A stretch of 14,805 nt of DNA, from contig JARDZO010000132.1 of NCBI GenBank assembly GCA_029240815.1, forward strand, positions 1-14,805, written 5' to 3'. Position numbers and translations under genes: made by a program. The stretch comes from Brevibacillus sp. GTDB taxonomy: Bacteria; Bacillota; Bacilli; Brevibacillales; Brevibacillaceae. Shown piece after piece: positions 6,248-13,170 of the stretch; positions within the stretch are counted from its first letter, which is position 1, and each line of letters begins with the position of its first letter. Below the pieces are notes generated by a model. It was not told the DNA's origin, did no database searches, and saw only the letters and a program-made list of their open reading frames with translations.

Positions 6248-6889
6248 TTAGAGCAACAACTGATAATTTTGCAGGAAGCTCTCCCGCACCATGGTCAAGT
6301 CAGAGCGAACGGCATTTTCCACCGCTTGCTCATCCCGTTGCTGCAAAGCATCATACATGCGACGGTGTTCTTTAATCGAGCTTTCTTTGATCCCAGGAAG
6401 AAGCATGGTGCGTAGCTGATAGCGACGCAATGGTGTTCGAATGCCTCGTATCAGTTCGACTGCTTTTTGATTTTTTGCGGCTCTGTAGATGATTTCCCGG
6501 AACTCCATGCTGAGGCTGGTGTATTCATCCAGCTGATTTTGATCCAAGCACTTTTCCATCTGCAGGACTGTGTTTTCCAGATGGGTCATGTCTTCTTTTT
6601 GCAGATGATGTGTCGCATTTTTCACCACCAGACTTTCCAAGACGTCCAGAATTTCTAAATAATGGATAATCTCATCTAAGGTGTATGCCTTAATGGTCGC
6701 GCCTTTATTGGTCTCGATCTCCACCAGGTTTTCCTGCTCCAGCTTCAGCAGAGCCTTTTGAACCGTATTTCTGCTCACGCCGATCATTTCAGCCAGTTGA
6801 CTCTCAATCAGCTTTTGAGAAGGTCTGAACGTGCCGTCAAAGATCTTCTCCTTCATAAACTGATAAGCGGTTTCCGTTTGTCTACTCAC
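6248..6889 (-). CDS. GntR-family regulator, FadR subfamily with FCD effector domain
   Basis: 213 aa from a GTG start with GATGGGG upstream. Residues 5-70 are the GntR winged helix (ESQLAEMIGVSRNTVQKALL, then KLEQENLVEI). Residues about 78-205 are an all-helical FCD ligand domain. FCD proteins usually hold a metal with one Asp and three His. Here the FH motif reads EFREIIYRAA (His to Arg) and the last His, in the A-x-R-x-H-L position, reads VRSDL, while EHRRMYDAL keeps its His. The metal site is therefore probably altered or lost. Such regulators are mostly repressors released by carboxylates. It lies immediately downstream of the aldolase genes, so a catabolic intermediate is a likely ligand. 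A palindrome over its own promoter suggests autoregulation. Confidence 0.92.
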   Translation of the reverse strand: MSRQTETAYQFMKEKIFDGTFRPSQKLIESQLAEMIGVSRNTVQKALLKLEQENLVEIETNKGATIKAYTLDEIIHYLEILDVLESLVVKNATHHLQKEDMTHLENTVLQMEKCLDQNQLDEYTSLSMEFREIIYRAAKNQKAVELIRGIRTPLRRYQLRTMLLPGIKESSIKEHRRMYDALQQRDEQAVENAVRSDLTMVRESFLQNYQLLL

Positions 6890-6921
6890 CGCGCAAATAC
6901 CCCATCTCTCTAATCGTTTTA

Positions 6922-6934
6922 ATTGTTAAACAAT
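6922..6934. promoter_or_regulatory. Perfect palindrome ATTGTTAAACAAT, probable GntR operator
   Basis: A 13-base perfect palindrome with a central A lies between the GntR promoter's -10 and the GTG start, around the expected transcription start region. Short AT-rich palindromes of this size are typical GntR/FadR operators. A related half, TTGTTATAC, occurs ten bases upstream on the minus strand. No second copy was seen near the other genes of the cluster. Confidence 0.5.
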
Positions 6935-6947
6935 ATCGTATAACAAA

Positions 6948-6976
6948 AATGTACTTCGATTCACATCAAAAGTCAA
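6948..6976 (-). promoter_or_regulatory. Sigma-A-type promoter of the GntR gene
   Basis: On the minus strand TTGACT (6976-6971) is followed after exactly 17 bases by TACATT (6953-6948). This matches five of six and four of six consensus bases. The start point would fall just before or within the palindrome at 6922-6934, leaving a leader of about 50 bases. Confidence 0.6.
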
Positions 6977-7020
6977 ACGAAAAATTTTAAATGGTAAGAA
7001 CTTTTCTACACATGTGAAAG

Positions 7021-7047
7021 AGCCTGTGAATACAGCATTCACAGGCT
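7021..7047 (-). terminator. Strong hairpin after the last aldolase gene, terminator-like
   Basis: A perfect 11-bp stem (AGCCTGTGAAT with ATTCACAGGCT, loop of five) starts 15 bases after the stop codon of the third RraA-family gene. On the minus strand it is followed by CTCTTTC rather than a solid T-run, so termination may be partial and some transcription could reach the GntR gene. It also could serve as a 3' stabiliser. Confidence 0.65.
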
Positions 7048-7062
7048 AAGGAAGAGCCCTCA

Positions 7063-7719
7063 TTACGGCTGAAGCAGCTCAGATTTCCAACCGTATATTT
7101 CCATGGTCGTTTTCCCTTGGCTCAGCAGCTTGCGTACCCGCTCTTCTTCGTCTTCGCGTTGCTGCGCGCGTTGAAGAACATCCTCTATTTCCTTCTTCGC
7201 GATCACGACGACACCATCGCCGTCTCCCACGACAAGATCCCCTGGTTGAATCGTCACATCCCCTATCACAACGGGATGATTGATCGTTCCTCCGCCTTTT
7301 TTGCCCGTCCCCTGAATGCATAATCCTCGGGAAAAAACGGGAAAGCCCATTTGTCGGATGTCTTCCCCATCACGAGCACAACCGTCGATGACGAGTCCCT
7401 GCAGTCCTTTATAGATCGCAGCATGCGTCATGATATCTCCCCAATACCCCGCTTCATACACGCTAGAAACTTCCACCACCAACACGTCGCCCGATTGGGC
7501 TGCGATGATGGCCTCGTGCAGCATGATGTTATCCTGCGGAGGGGAGCTGACCGTAACAGCCGGACCACATATCTTCATGAAGGGGCTAAGCGGCTTTATT
7601 CCGGATGGGAGTGCCCCTTTTTTCCCTGCCGCCTCTAGCAGAGTTGCAGCAGAAAATCGTGAAGCCAGACGAATCATTTCCTGATCTGGTCGATGGATCT
7701 CTGTTATGATTCTGGACAT
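7063..7719 (-). CDS. RraA/LigK-family aldolase, probable 4-carboxy-4-hydroxy-2-oxoadipate aldolase
   Basis: 218 aa. The ATG has AAGGGGG upstream. Of the three RraA-family proteins here it is closest to Sphingomonas LigK and Pseudomonas HMG/CHA aldolase. It has SAATLLEAAGKKGALPSGIK at the N-terminus, HEAIIAAQSGDVLVV, then GYWGDIMTHAAIYKG and VIDGCARDGED, giving the catalytic D-x20-R-D pattern with a following Asp, then PVFSRG and QPGDLVVGDGDGVVVI. The family uses a divalent metal (Mg or Mn) and forms trimers or hexamers. It splits 4-carboxy-4-hydroxy-2-oxoadipate to pyruvate and oxaloacetate, and often decarboxylates oxaloacetate too. This is the expected third step after the LigJ-type hydratase encoded in the same cluster. 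It is the last gene of the operon, 27 bases after its paralog. Confidence 0.88.
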   Translation of the reverse strand: MSRIITEIHRPDQEMIRLASRFSAATLLEAAGKKGALPSGIKPLSPFMKICGPAVTVSSPPQDNIMLHEAIIAAQSGDVLVVEVSSVYEAGYWGDIMTHAAIYKGLQGLVIDGCARDGEDIRQMGFPVFSRGLCIQGTGKKGGGTINHPVVIGDVTIQPGDLVVGDGDGVVVIAKKEIEDVLQRAQQREDEEERVRKLLSQGKTTMEIYGWKSELLQP

Positions 7720-7746
7720 ATTCCGCCCCCTTTCTCTCCCTGTCTT

Positions 7747-8397
7747 TTAATTCGTTTTCGTTTGCAGCTGATGATACCCGAACTTTTCCCGAGCTTCTTT
7801 TAAAGGCGTTCCTTTCAATACCTCTGCACGGATGCCTTCTTCCTTTTCTTCAATCAATTGAGCGACAGCCAGTATCTCTGCCTCTCTCTCTTGCGGAATG
7901 ACGAGGATGCCATCGTCAGAACCGTAGACGATATCACCCGGCCGTACTTGTACATCACCTAGTGAAACGGGTACCTGAAAAGCGACGGCATCTACCCGAT
8001 CTTTTCCTGTACGCATGAATGTGCCTCTGCTAAAGATGGGGTATTTCAGGTCCAGGCTGCACTTCACATCCCGGCAAACGCCATGAATGACCGTTCCTGC
8101 TATACCATTCATATGGGAAACCGAAGTCAAAATATCGCCCCAGACCGTGCAATCCAGACGACCGGCATTATCCAGCACGACGACACTGCCTTCTGCCACT
8201 TCGTCGATATAGTCTCCCACCGTTCCTTTTTCCAAGGCGACGGGCAAATATTGCACGGTATAAGCACGACCGACCATTTGATAGCCGTATTGAACGGGAG
8301 CAATTCCTACACACGCACCATGAATCCCTAAACGATCCATGGCATCGGATACGGCCGCAATCGATATCGCTTTAAATGATTCGATGAGTTTATCCAA
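7747..8397 (-). CDS. RraA-family protein, aldolase-like (second paralog)
   Basis: 216 aa from a TTG start at 8397, preceded by GAGGGGG and overlapping the last codons of the preceding paralog, so translation is coupled. Landmarks are AVSDAMDRLGIHGACVGIAP, then GDYIDEVAEGSVVVLDNAG, the metal and catalytic stretch VWGDILTSVSHMNGIAG with VIHGVCRDVKC (D-x20-R-D kept, but no acidic residue at the extra position), PIFSRGTFMRTG and RPGDIVYGSDDGILVIP. It belongs to the group often annotated as RraA-like or HMG aldolase. Retained Asp, Arg and Asp suggest an active lyase or decarboxylase on a 2-oxo acid. It differs strongly from the LigK-like neighbour, so it is not a recent duplication and may act on another intermediate or form mixed oligomers. 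Confidence 0.85.
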   Translation of the reverse strand: MDKLIESFKAISIAAVSDAMDRLGIHGACVGIAPVQYGYQMVGRAYTVQYLPVALEKGTVGDYIDEVAEGSVVVLDNAGRLDCTVWGDILTSVSHMNGIAGTVIHGVCRDVKCSLDLKYPIFSRGTFMRTGKDRVDAVAFQVPVSLGDVQVRPGDIVYGSDDGILVIPQEREAEILAVAQLIEEKEEGIRAEVLKGTPLKEAREKFGYHQLQTKTN

Positions 8398-9070
8398 TTT
8401 CGGCTTCCCCCTCTGCTACGTTCATTGCCTCGTACTGCATGCTTTCCATGACTTCCACGACAGAACGGCCTTTGCCGATCTCTTCCGCCATGCGTTTTTC
8501 CCGTGCGGCGATCGCCTCAGCAGCCGTAATCACTTCCTCTGCTTTCTCTGCAGGAACGAGCACCACGCCGCTGCTATCCGCGATCACCAAATCACCCGCA
8601 CTGACACTCACACCGCCGCATTGAATTTCCTCATTAAAAGACTCTTGCATAATGCGACCTCTCGCTGTGACAGGGACGGCAGTACGCGCAAAGACCGGAA
8701 ATTCGAGCTCGCGGCTCTCATCCAGATCACGGCAGGCACCATCAATCACAACGCCAGAAATACCTTTCACTTTTGCTGCAAAGGTAAGGATTCCACCCCA
8801 TGTCGCCACATCGACTCGACCCGCATTGTCGATGACTAAAATGTCACCTCGTTCTGCAGCCTCGATTGCAGGTGTACACAAATGCTGTGTCGGTCGAACA
8901 AGCCCTACTGGTTTAATTTTGATGGTCACGGCTCGACCAACGATACGTTCACAGGACCACATCGGACGAATACCGAGTACGGCTCCCTTTAGGCCCACCT
9001 TTTCCATTGCATCCGAAACCGCGCAAGAATCCAGCTTGGAAAGTCTCTCGATCCACGTTTGCTCCGCCAT
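8390..9070 (-). CDS. RraA-family protein, aldolase-like (first paralog)
   Basis: 226 aa. The ATG has GGAGG nine bases upstream and begins 19 bases after the permease stop. Landmarks are LSKLDSCAVSDAMEKVGLKG, ERGDILVIDNAGRVDVATWG, then GILTFAAKVKGISGVVIDGA leading into CRDLDE, PVFARTAVPVTARG and SAGDLVIADSSGVVLVP. The motif here is G-x20-R-D-x2-E; the Asp of the D-x20-R-D form is replaced by Gly. This variant is known in RraA-family aldolases and decarboxylases. It resembles the second paralog more than the third. RraA itself inhibits RNase E, but the operon setting with ring-cleavage genes favours a metabolic lyase role. The exact substrate is unknown. Confidence 0.85.
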   Translation of the reverse strand: MAEQTWIERLSKLDSCAVSDAMEKVGLKGAVLGIRPMWSCERIVGRAVTIKIKPVGLVRPTQHLCTPAIEAAERGDILVIDNAGRVDVATWGGILTFAAKVKGISGVVIDGACRDLDESRELEFPVFARTAVPVTARGRIMQESFNEEIQCGGVSVSAGDLVIADSSGVVLVPAEKAEEVITAAEAIAAREKRMAEEIGKGRSVVEVMESMQYEAMNVAEGEAEIG

Positions 9071-9089
9071 TTCTATTTACCTCCGTTCC

Positions 9090-10841
9090 TTATTTTCCGA
9101 CTCCGAGTTTGAGACCAAAGATTCGGGCAACCAAAGCTACGCCAATTGTCAAAAATAGAATGATCACACCGACTACCGACGCGGCTTCATAACTGCCATC
9201 GCCCATGTAGCTCAGCTGCAATACAGAAAGCGGTCTGGTCTCGCTCGTGGACAACAGCACGACAATACTTGTCGACCTCGCAGCTACGGAGAATCCGAAG
9301 ATCCCTACAACAGCCATCGCTGGAGCAATCAAGGGAAGGACGATACGGCGGTAGGTATACCACCAAGACGCACCATGTACCCAAGAGGCTTCCTCTAATT
9401 CATTTCCCAGCTGTGTCAGATTGGATTTGAGGACTTGGGTTCCTGTTGTCACAGCAGCCAGCACAATCGCCAAAATCAAGATAAAGATCGTCCCGTATAA
9501 CGGTTGGAATAGCGGAAAGCTCAGGAACAGCCACAGCATCCCCAGACTGACGACAATGCCAGGGAGAGTCGACGGCAGCCATACCGTAAAGTCCAGAAAG
9601 CCTCTTGCTTTGTACTTGGTCCGGACGACAATATACGCGATGACCGAGTACAAAAACATGGCCAAAATTCCCGTGCTAAAGCAAAGAATTAACGTATTGG
9701 TTAAGCCCTGGATCAAATCGGGACGACTGATCACTTGCTTCCAATGGTTAAGGGTAAACGGATCAGCAATAGTGAAGAACCCGAATAATTTCATGAATGT
9801 TCCGACTAATAGAGCTGACAAAGGAAGAACCGTCATCATCAAAACCAGCACGATCACGATTGCAAAGATCGGCCAGCGAAATTTCCCTAATCGGTACGGC
9901 ACAGACTTGAATTTTCCACTGACGGTTGCGTATGTTCCCCGCTGGCTCACCCACTGCTGAAATAAAATCAGCGGCAAAAGCAAGACCAGGACAGAGGAAC
10001 CTAATGCTGTGGCGGCGCCATACTCTGGAGACGACTGGCTAATCAATCGATAGATTTTGGTACTGAAGACGTCGATATGCTGCGGACTGCCCAAGATCAG
10101 CTCCACCTCAAACGCCTCTAACGAACGAATGATTCCCATCAGCAGGACAACGAGAATGGCAGGTGCCATGATCGGGGCCACGATTCTAACCAACGTGGAA
10201 AAGTTCGTAGCACCATGGACACGTGATGCTTCTTCCAGAGAACTGTCCATGTTTCGGAACGCTGGCGTCAGCAACATGACCTTGATCGCGATGGTAGTCG
10301 TCACCAGATGCACCCAGACAATTCCCCACCAGCTGAAAATATCGAATTTCAACCAGCTTAAAAAGGGAATGGCCGCAAATAGATGATTGATTAAACCTCG
10401 GTCCGGATCCAAAAGCAGAATCCACGCTTGGGTCATCGGCAGTGTCGGAATGAAAAACGTGACCCAGAAACCAAACTCGATCCAATCTCGCCCCGGTAGA
10501 TCTGTCCTCGCGATGAGCCATGCCAGCAAAATCCCCACCACGATCGCAATGGATTGCTGTACAAAGGTAAGACTGAGTGTATTGCCTAAAGCAGAGAGCA
10601 AGTCGGGCTCAGATAGAGCGAGGCGCCAGTTTGCCAACCCCCAACCAGTTTCCTGACCGAATGATCCTTCTTTAAAACTGTTAATGAACAAAAGAAGAAC
10701 GGGATAGAGAACCACAAAAACGACACCGAGAGAGACGATCGTATAAATCAGGTTCTTCCCTTGAAAATACGCTCTCCAAATCGGGTTCGGCCTCTTTTTC
10801 ACCTTCTCCCGAACAGAAGGAGCTACTTCTACTCTGGCCAT
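9090..10841 (-). CDS. ABC transporter permease, FbpB-like fusion of two membrane domains
   Basis: 583 aa. The ATG has GGGAGG upstream and overlaps the ATPase stop by 13 bases. A basic cytoplasmic start precedes the first membrane helix (TIVSLGVVFVVLYPVLLLFI). Two BPD-type permease halves follow, each with an EAA loop: EEASRVHGATNF near residue 203 and EEASWVHGASWW near 483, exactly 280 residues apart, so the protein is an internal duplication with about twelve helices. Fused permeases of this kind serve ferric iron (FbpB/SfuB), 2-aminoethylphosphonate and some organic acids. One polypeptide supplies both membrane halves for the adjacent ATPase. No extracellular binding protein is encoded between here and the window end; it should lie beyond the edge or elsewhere. 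Confidence 0.93.
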   Translation of the reverse strand: MARVEVAPSVREKVKKRPNPIWRAYFQGKNLIYTIVSLGVVFVVLYPVLLLFINSFKEGSFGQETGWGLANWRLALSEPDLLSALGNTLSLTFVQQSIAIVVGILLAWLIARTDLPGRDWIEFGFWVTFFIPTLPMTQAWILLLDPDRGLINHLFAAIPFLSWLKFDIFSWWGIVWVHLVTTTIAIKVMLLTPAFRNMDSSLEEASRVHGATNFSTLVRIVAPIMAPAILVVLLMGIIRSLEAFEVELILGSPQHIDVFSTKIYRLISQSSPEYGAATALGSSVLVLLLPLILFQQWVSQRGTYATVSGKFKSVPYRLGKFRWPIFAIVIVLVLMMTVLPLSALLVGTFMKLFGFFTIADPFTLNHWKQVISRPDLIQGLTNTLILCFSTGILAMFLYSVIAYIVVRTKYKARGFLDFTVWLPSTLPGIVVSLGMLWLFLSFPLFQPLYGTIFILILAIVLAAVTTGTQVLKSNLTQLGNELEEASWVHGASWWYTYRRIVLPLIAPAMAVVGIFGFSVAARSTSIVVLLSTSETRPLSVLQLSYMGDGSYEAASVVGVIILFLTIGVALVARIFGLKLGVGK

Positions 10842-11953
10842 ATGCTCACCTCCCGTGTATATCGCAGGATGATGGATTGCCCCTCATACCATTGGTAGCT
10901 TTTCGGAATCAAGAGATGGACCTGTTCCCCACCACTCAAGTCAATCAAGGCTTCATACTGGTCTCCGATAAAGAGCAACGTCCGGATGATACCGTAAAAG
11001 TACAGTTCCTTTTCATCCATAGCTTCCGAGTCGATCACATCCATAGGTTGCACGCTCACATCTTCTGAGCGGGCTGCAATCAGGCATCGATCACCGACGC
11101 GCGGGCTGCGTATAAAGTGATTATTCGTGCGTAGCGATACTTCTGTCGCCCCTTCTTTTACGACTCCAATTTCGCCGTTTGGCAAGACAGCGTCGATTTT
11201 CGCTTCCAACATAATGGTCTTCCCCAAGAAGTCACGGACAAACGGGGTCTGGGGTCGCTCATAGATTTCCTGTGGTGTCCCTTCCTGTTCTACATTGCCT
11301 TTGTGCATCATAATGATGCGATCTGCCAAGCTCAGGGCTTCCACCTGATCGTGCGTGACGAAAATGACGGTAATCCCCAAACGCTGTTGGAGAAGCTTCA
11401 CTTCGATCCTCATTTGTTCCCGCAGTTTGGCGTCCAGGTTGCTGAACGGTTCATCTAGAAGCAGAATTTTAGGCTGAAAAACGAGACTGCGTGCCAACGC
11501 CACACGCTGTTGTTGACCACCACTCAACTGAGTAGCCTTTCGCTCTGCCATTTCCCCTAGTCCGACGACCTCGAGAATTTTCTCCACCTCATCTTTGATC
11601 TTGTCCTTAGGTGTTCGTCGAAGCTTTAAGGGATAAGCAACATTTTCAAAGACGGTCATGTGCGGCCAAATCGCGTACGATTGAAACACCATGCCCATAC
11701 CGCGCTTATCGGGTGGGACAAAAACTCCTCGGTCAGGAGAATCGATCACTTGTCCCTGATACATGATCTCCCCGCCGTTACAGGGCTCTAATCCAGCGAT
11801 CATTCGGAGACTCGTTGTCTTTCCGCATCCGCTAGGTCCTAATATCGCGACGAATTCACCGTCTTTGATGTCAATCGACAAGTCTTTCACGATCTGATTT
11901 TCCCCATACGATTTGCTAACGTGTTCAAACCTGAGTAGAGAGGCGGCTGTCAT
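10829..11953 (-). CDS. ABC transporter ATPase, Fbp/Pot type with TOBE domain
   Basis: 374 aa, with GGAGG upstream of the ATG. Walker A GPSGCGKTT is at 39-47, the Q-loop FQSYAIWPHMT has Gln91, the signature LSGGQ is at 143-147, Walker B ILLLDEP at 163-169, the D-loop SNLD follows, and the switch His is 201. All key residues are present. The C-terminal part from about 285 is a TOBE-like regulatory domain. The phrase SYAIWPHMTV and the overall length match FbpC (ferric) and PotA (polyamine) groups. It would energise the fused permease encoded directly downstream. A cre site lies in its promoter region, and a terminator separates it from the upstream dioxygenase gene. Confidence 0.94.
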   Translation of the reverse strand: MTAASLLRFEHVSKSYGENQIVKDLSIDIKDGEFVAILGPSGCGKTTSLRMIAGLEPCNGGEIMYQGQVIDSPDRGVFVPPDKRGMGMVFQSYAIWPHMTVFENVAYPLKLRRTPKDKIKDEVEKILEVVGLGEMAERKATQLSGGQQQRVALARSLVFQPKILLLDEPFSNLDAKLREQMRIEVKLLQQRLGITVIFVTHDQVEALSLADRIIMMHKGNVEQEGTPQEIYERPQTPFVRDFLGKTIMLEAKIDAVLPNGEIGVVKEGATEVSLRTNNHFIRSPRVGDRCLIAARSEDVSVQPMDVIDSEAMDEKELYFYGIIRTLLFIGDQYEALIDLSGGEQVHLLIPKSYQWYEGQSIILRYTREVSIWPE

Positions 11954-12000
11954 TGTCGATTTCCTCCAACCATGTTTTTTAGTAGTACTCCTGTTGCTAA

Positions 12001-12016
12001 TTGATACCGCTTACAT
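12001..12016. promoter_or_regulatory. Full-consensus cre site (CcpA operator) upstream of the ABC-aldolase operon
   Basis: Read on the minus strand, ATGTAAGCGGTATCAA fits the cre consensus WTGNAARCGNWWWCAW at every defined position. It is in the intergenic region 48 bases before the ABC ATPase start and overlaps the proposed -10. CcpA with HPr-Ser-P binding here should block transcription when glucose-like sugars are present. Confidence 0.72.
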
Positions 12017-12041
12017 ATTCTTCGTTCGTTATCCAGTTGAA
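12012..12041 (-). promoter_or_regulatory. Possible promoter of the ABC-aldolase operon
   Basis: TTCAAC (12041-12036), 18 bases, then TATGTA (12017-12012) on the minus strand. Both hexamers are imperfect, so this is weak on its own. Its place between a terminator and the ATPase gene, with a cre site on the -10, makes a start here plausible. Confidence 0.35.
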
Positions 12042-12084
12042 CCGTTCTCTCCGCCTTTTACAAATGATGTAAGCAGCTCATCCA

Positions 12085-12120
12085 TTTTAAAAAAGACGGA
12101 CTACCAAGAGTCCGTCTTTT
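12085..12120 (-). terminator. Rho-independent terminator after the dioxygenase gene
   Basis: A 12-bp perfect stem (AAAAGACGGACT at 12091-12102 with AGTCCGTCTTTT at 12109-12120) has a six-base loop and, on the minus strand, six T residues. It lies about 50 bases after the dioxygenase stop and splits the catabolic cluster into two transcription units. Confidence 0.88.
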
Positions 12121-12171
12121 GCGATGATCCGTGTACAAAAGACGAGATCAGCTATTGCCCAAATCGATTGG

Positions 12172-13152
12172 TTATTCCCACCAGGCAAACGCCATTCCGC
12201 ATCCTGTGCCTGCTACTGTCCGATACGCAGGGATGTAATCGAGCAACGTCATCGTCTTATGTTCCAGCGCACCAGCGGCCGCGACCCAGTTTTTGATTTC
12301 CGATGTTCCAGAAGTCATTTGATTTTCAGGTATCGATGCGAGCAACGTCTCGTCCCTGTTTTGCAGTCCTTGCAGAGCGAGACGATCCAGGCTTTCATCG
12401 ACAACAAAATGGCTGAGCCCTCCTGAAGCTACGATTGCTACTCTTTTGTCACTGTCCCATGATTGAATCGCCTTGCCCAATGCCTTCCCAAATGCGTAGC
12501 AGCGGCTTGTTGTCGGTTGGTTGGGAGGAAAATACGTGTTGATCATAATCGGCACTATCGGGATGTCCAGATCTTCTTCCATCAGGCGATGTTTGGTAAA
12601 AATAAACGAGTGCCCAATCCCGCGCCCCTCTGCCTGCCGAGTAAGCTGTGCTACATCGAACCCTTCATTCATCATTTGCTCCACAATATGTCGACCAAGC
12701 TGAGGTTCGGTCTGATAGGTTTCGACCTGCTCCCCAAAGTTGGACCAACGTGCCGCTTCCAGTGAAGGATGCAAGCCTTCGTGGGGAATCACCTGGACTT
12801 TATCTCCCCAGAAAACAGAGAAGGTCGGCATGCCGTCGTCCAGAAACAATTCGCGTTGATCGTCGCCGATAACCACGAGGATATCCGGGGACGCCTCTCT
12901 CAGTTTTTTGCGTACCTCTGCCATGCGAATTTCCCACTGATCGTATCTTTCTTGCCACTTCTCTTCACTCACTTCACTTTCGAGACCTTCTGACTTCCTC
13001 AGATCGTGCAGCTCTTGATAGCTGTAAACGTTACCACGAAAATGCAGATCTTTTTTCATCTGATCGCGATCCACGTGAAGATGCCATTGATCAGTAGGAG
13101 TACTGAGTTGAGGGCTGTGTGAAGTCGCTACTCCCAATACGATGTTCGCCAC
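12172..13152 (-). CDS. LigB-type class III extradiol ring-cleavage dioxygenase
   Basis: 326 aa from a GTG start with AAAGGAGG eight bases upstream, 18 bases after the hydratase gene. In the LigB fold, ferrous iron is held by two His and one Glu. His12 (GVATSHSP) and Glu285 (TSEIKNWVAAAGAL) match two of these, and His181 (GIGHSF) fits the catalytic base. The second His position of LigB and DesB (YNDH) aligns with VVIGDDQREL, giving Asp/Gln; this GDDQ form seems to define a LigB subgroup and does not by itself mean inactivity. SGGLSHFV is conserved. No LigA (alpha) domain is fused and none is encoded nearby, unlike gallate dioxygenase DesB/GalA, which is about 420 aa. Next to the hydratase it probably opens the ring of gallate or a related acid to 4-oxalomesaconate. 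Substrate choice is inferred from context. Confidence 0.88.
   Translation of the reverse strand: MANIVLGVATSHSPQLSTPTDQWHLHVDRDQMKKDLHFRGNVYSYQELHDLRKSEGLESEVSEEKWQERYDQWEIRMAEVRKKLREASPDILVVIGDDQRELFLDDGMPTFSVFWGDKVQVIPHEGLHPSLEAARWSNFGEQVETYQTEPQLGRHIVEQMMNEGFDVAQLTRQAEGRGIGHSFIFTKHRLMEEDLDIPIVPIMINTYFPPNQPTTSRCYAFGKALGKAIQSWDSDKRVAIVASGGLSHFVVDESLDRLALQGLQNRDETLLASIPENQMTSGTSEIKNWVAAAGALEHKTMTLLDYIPAYRTVAGTGCGMAFAWWE
13023..13036. promoter_or_regulatory. Weaker cre-like site inside the dioxygenase gene
   Basis: TGTAAACGTTACCA fits the cre core TGWAANCGNTNWCA with one mismatch. It lies about 115 bases inside the dioxygenase coding region. Intragenic cre sites can act as roadblocks in Bacillus, but chance coding similarity is quite possible. 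Confidence 0.25.
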
Positions 13153-13170
13153 GGTTCATTCCTCCTTTTC

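Noticed and set aside
6186..6248. Upstream extension of the small membrane ORF to 6248
   Set aside because: It would place coding sequence through the perfect terminator hairpin of the GntR gene; a start after the hairpin is more sensible.
8339..9192. Several plus-strand frames opposite the RraA-family genes
   Set aside because: They are complement shadows of conserved coding regions with Arg/Ser/Thr-rich translations and no family motifs.
9421..9960. 179-codon plus-strand frame opposite the permease
   Set aside because: It is antisense to conserved permease helices, with an implausible composition and no ribosome site.
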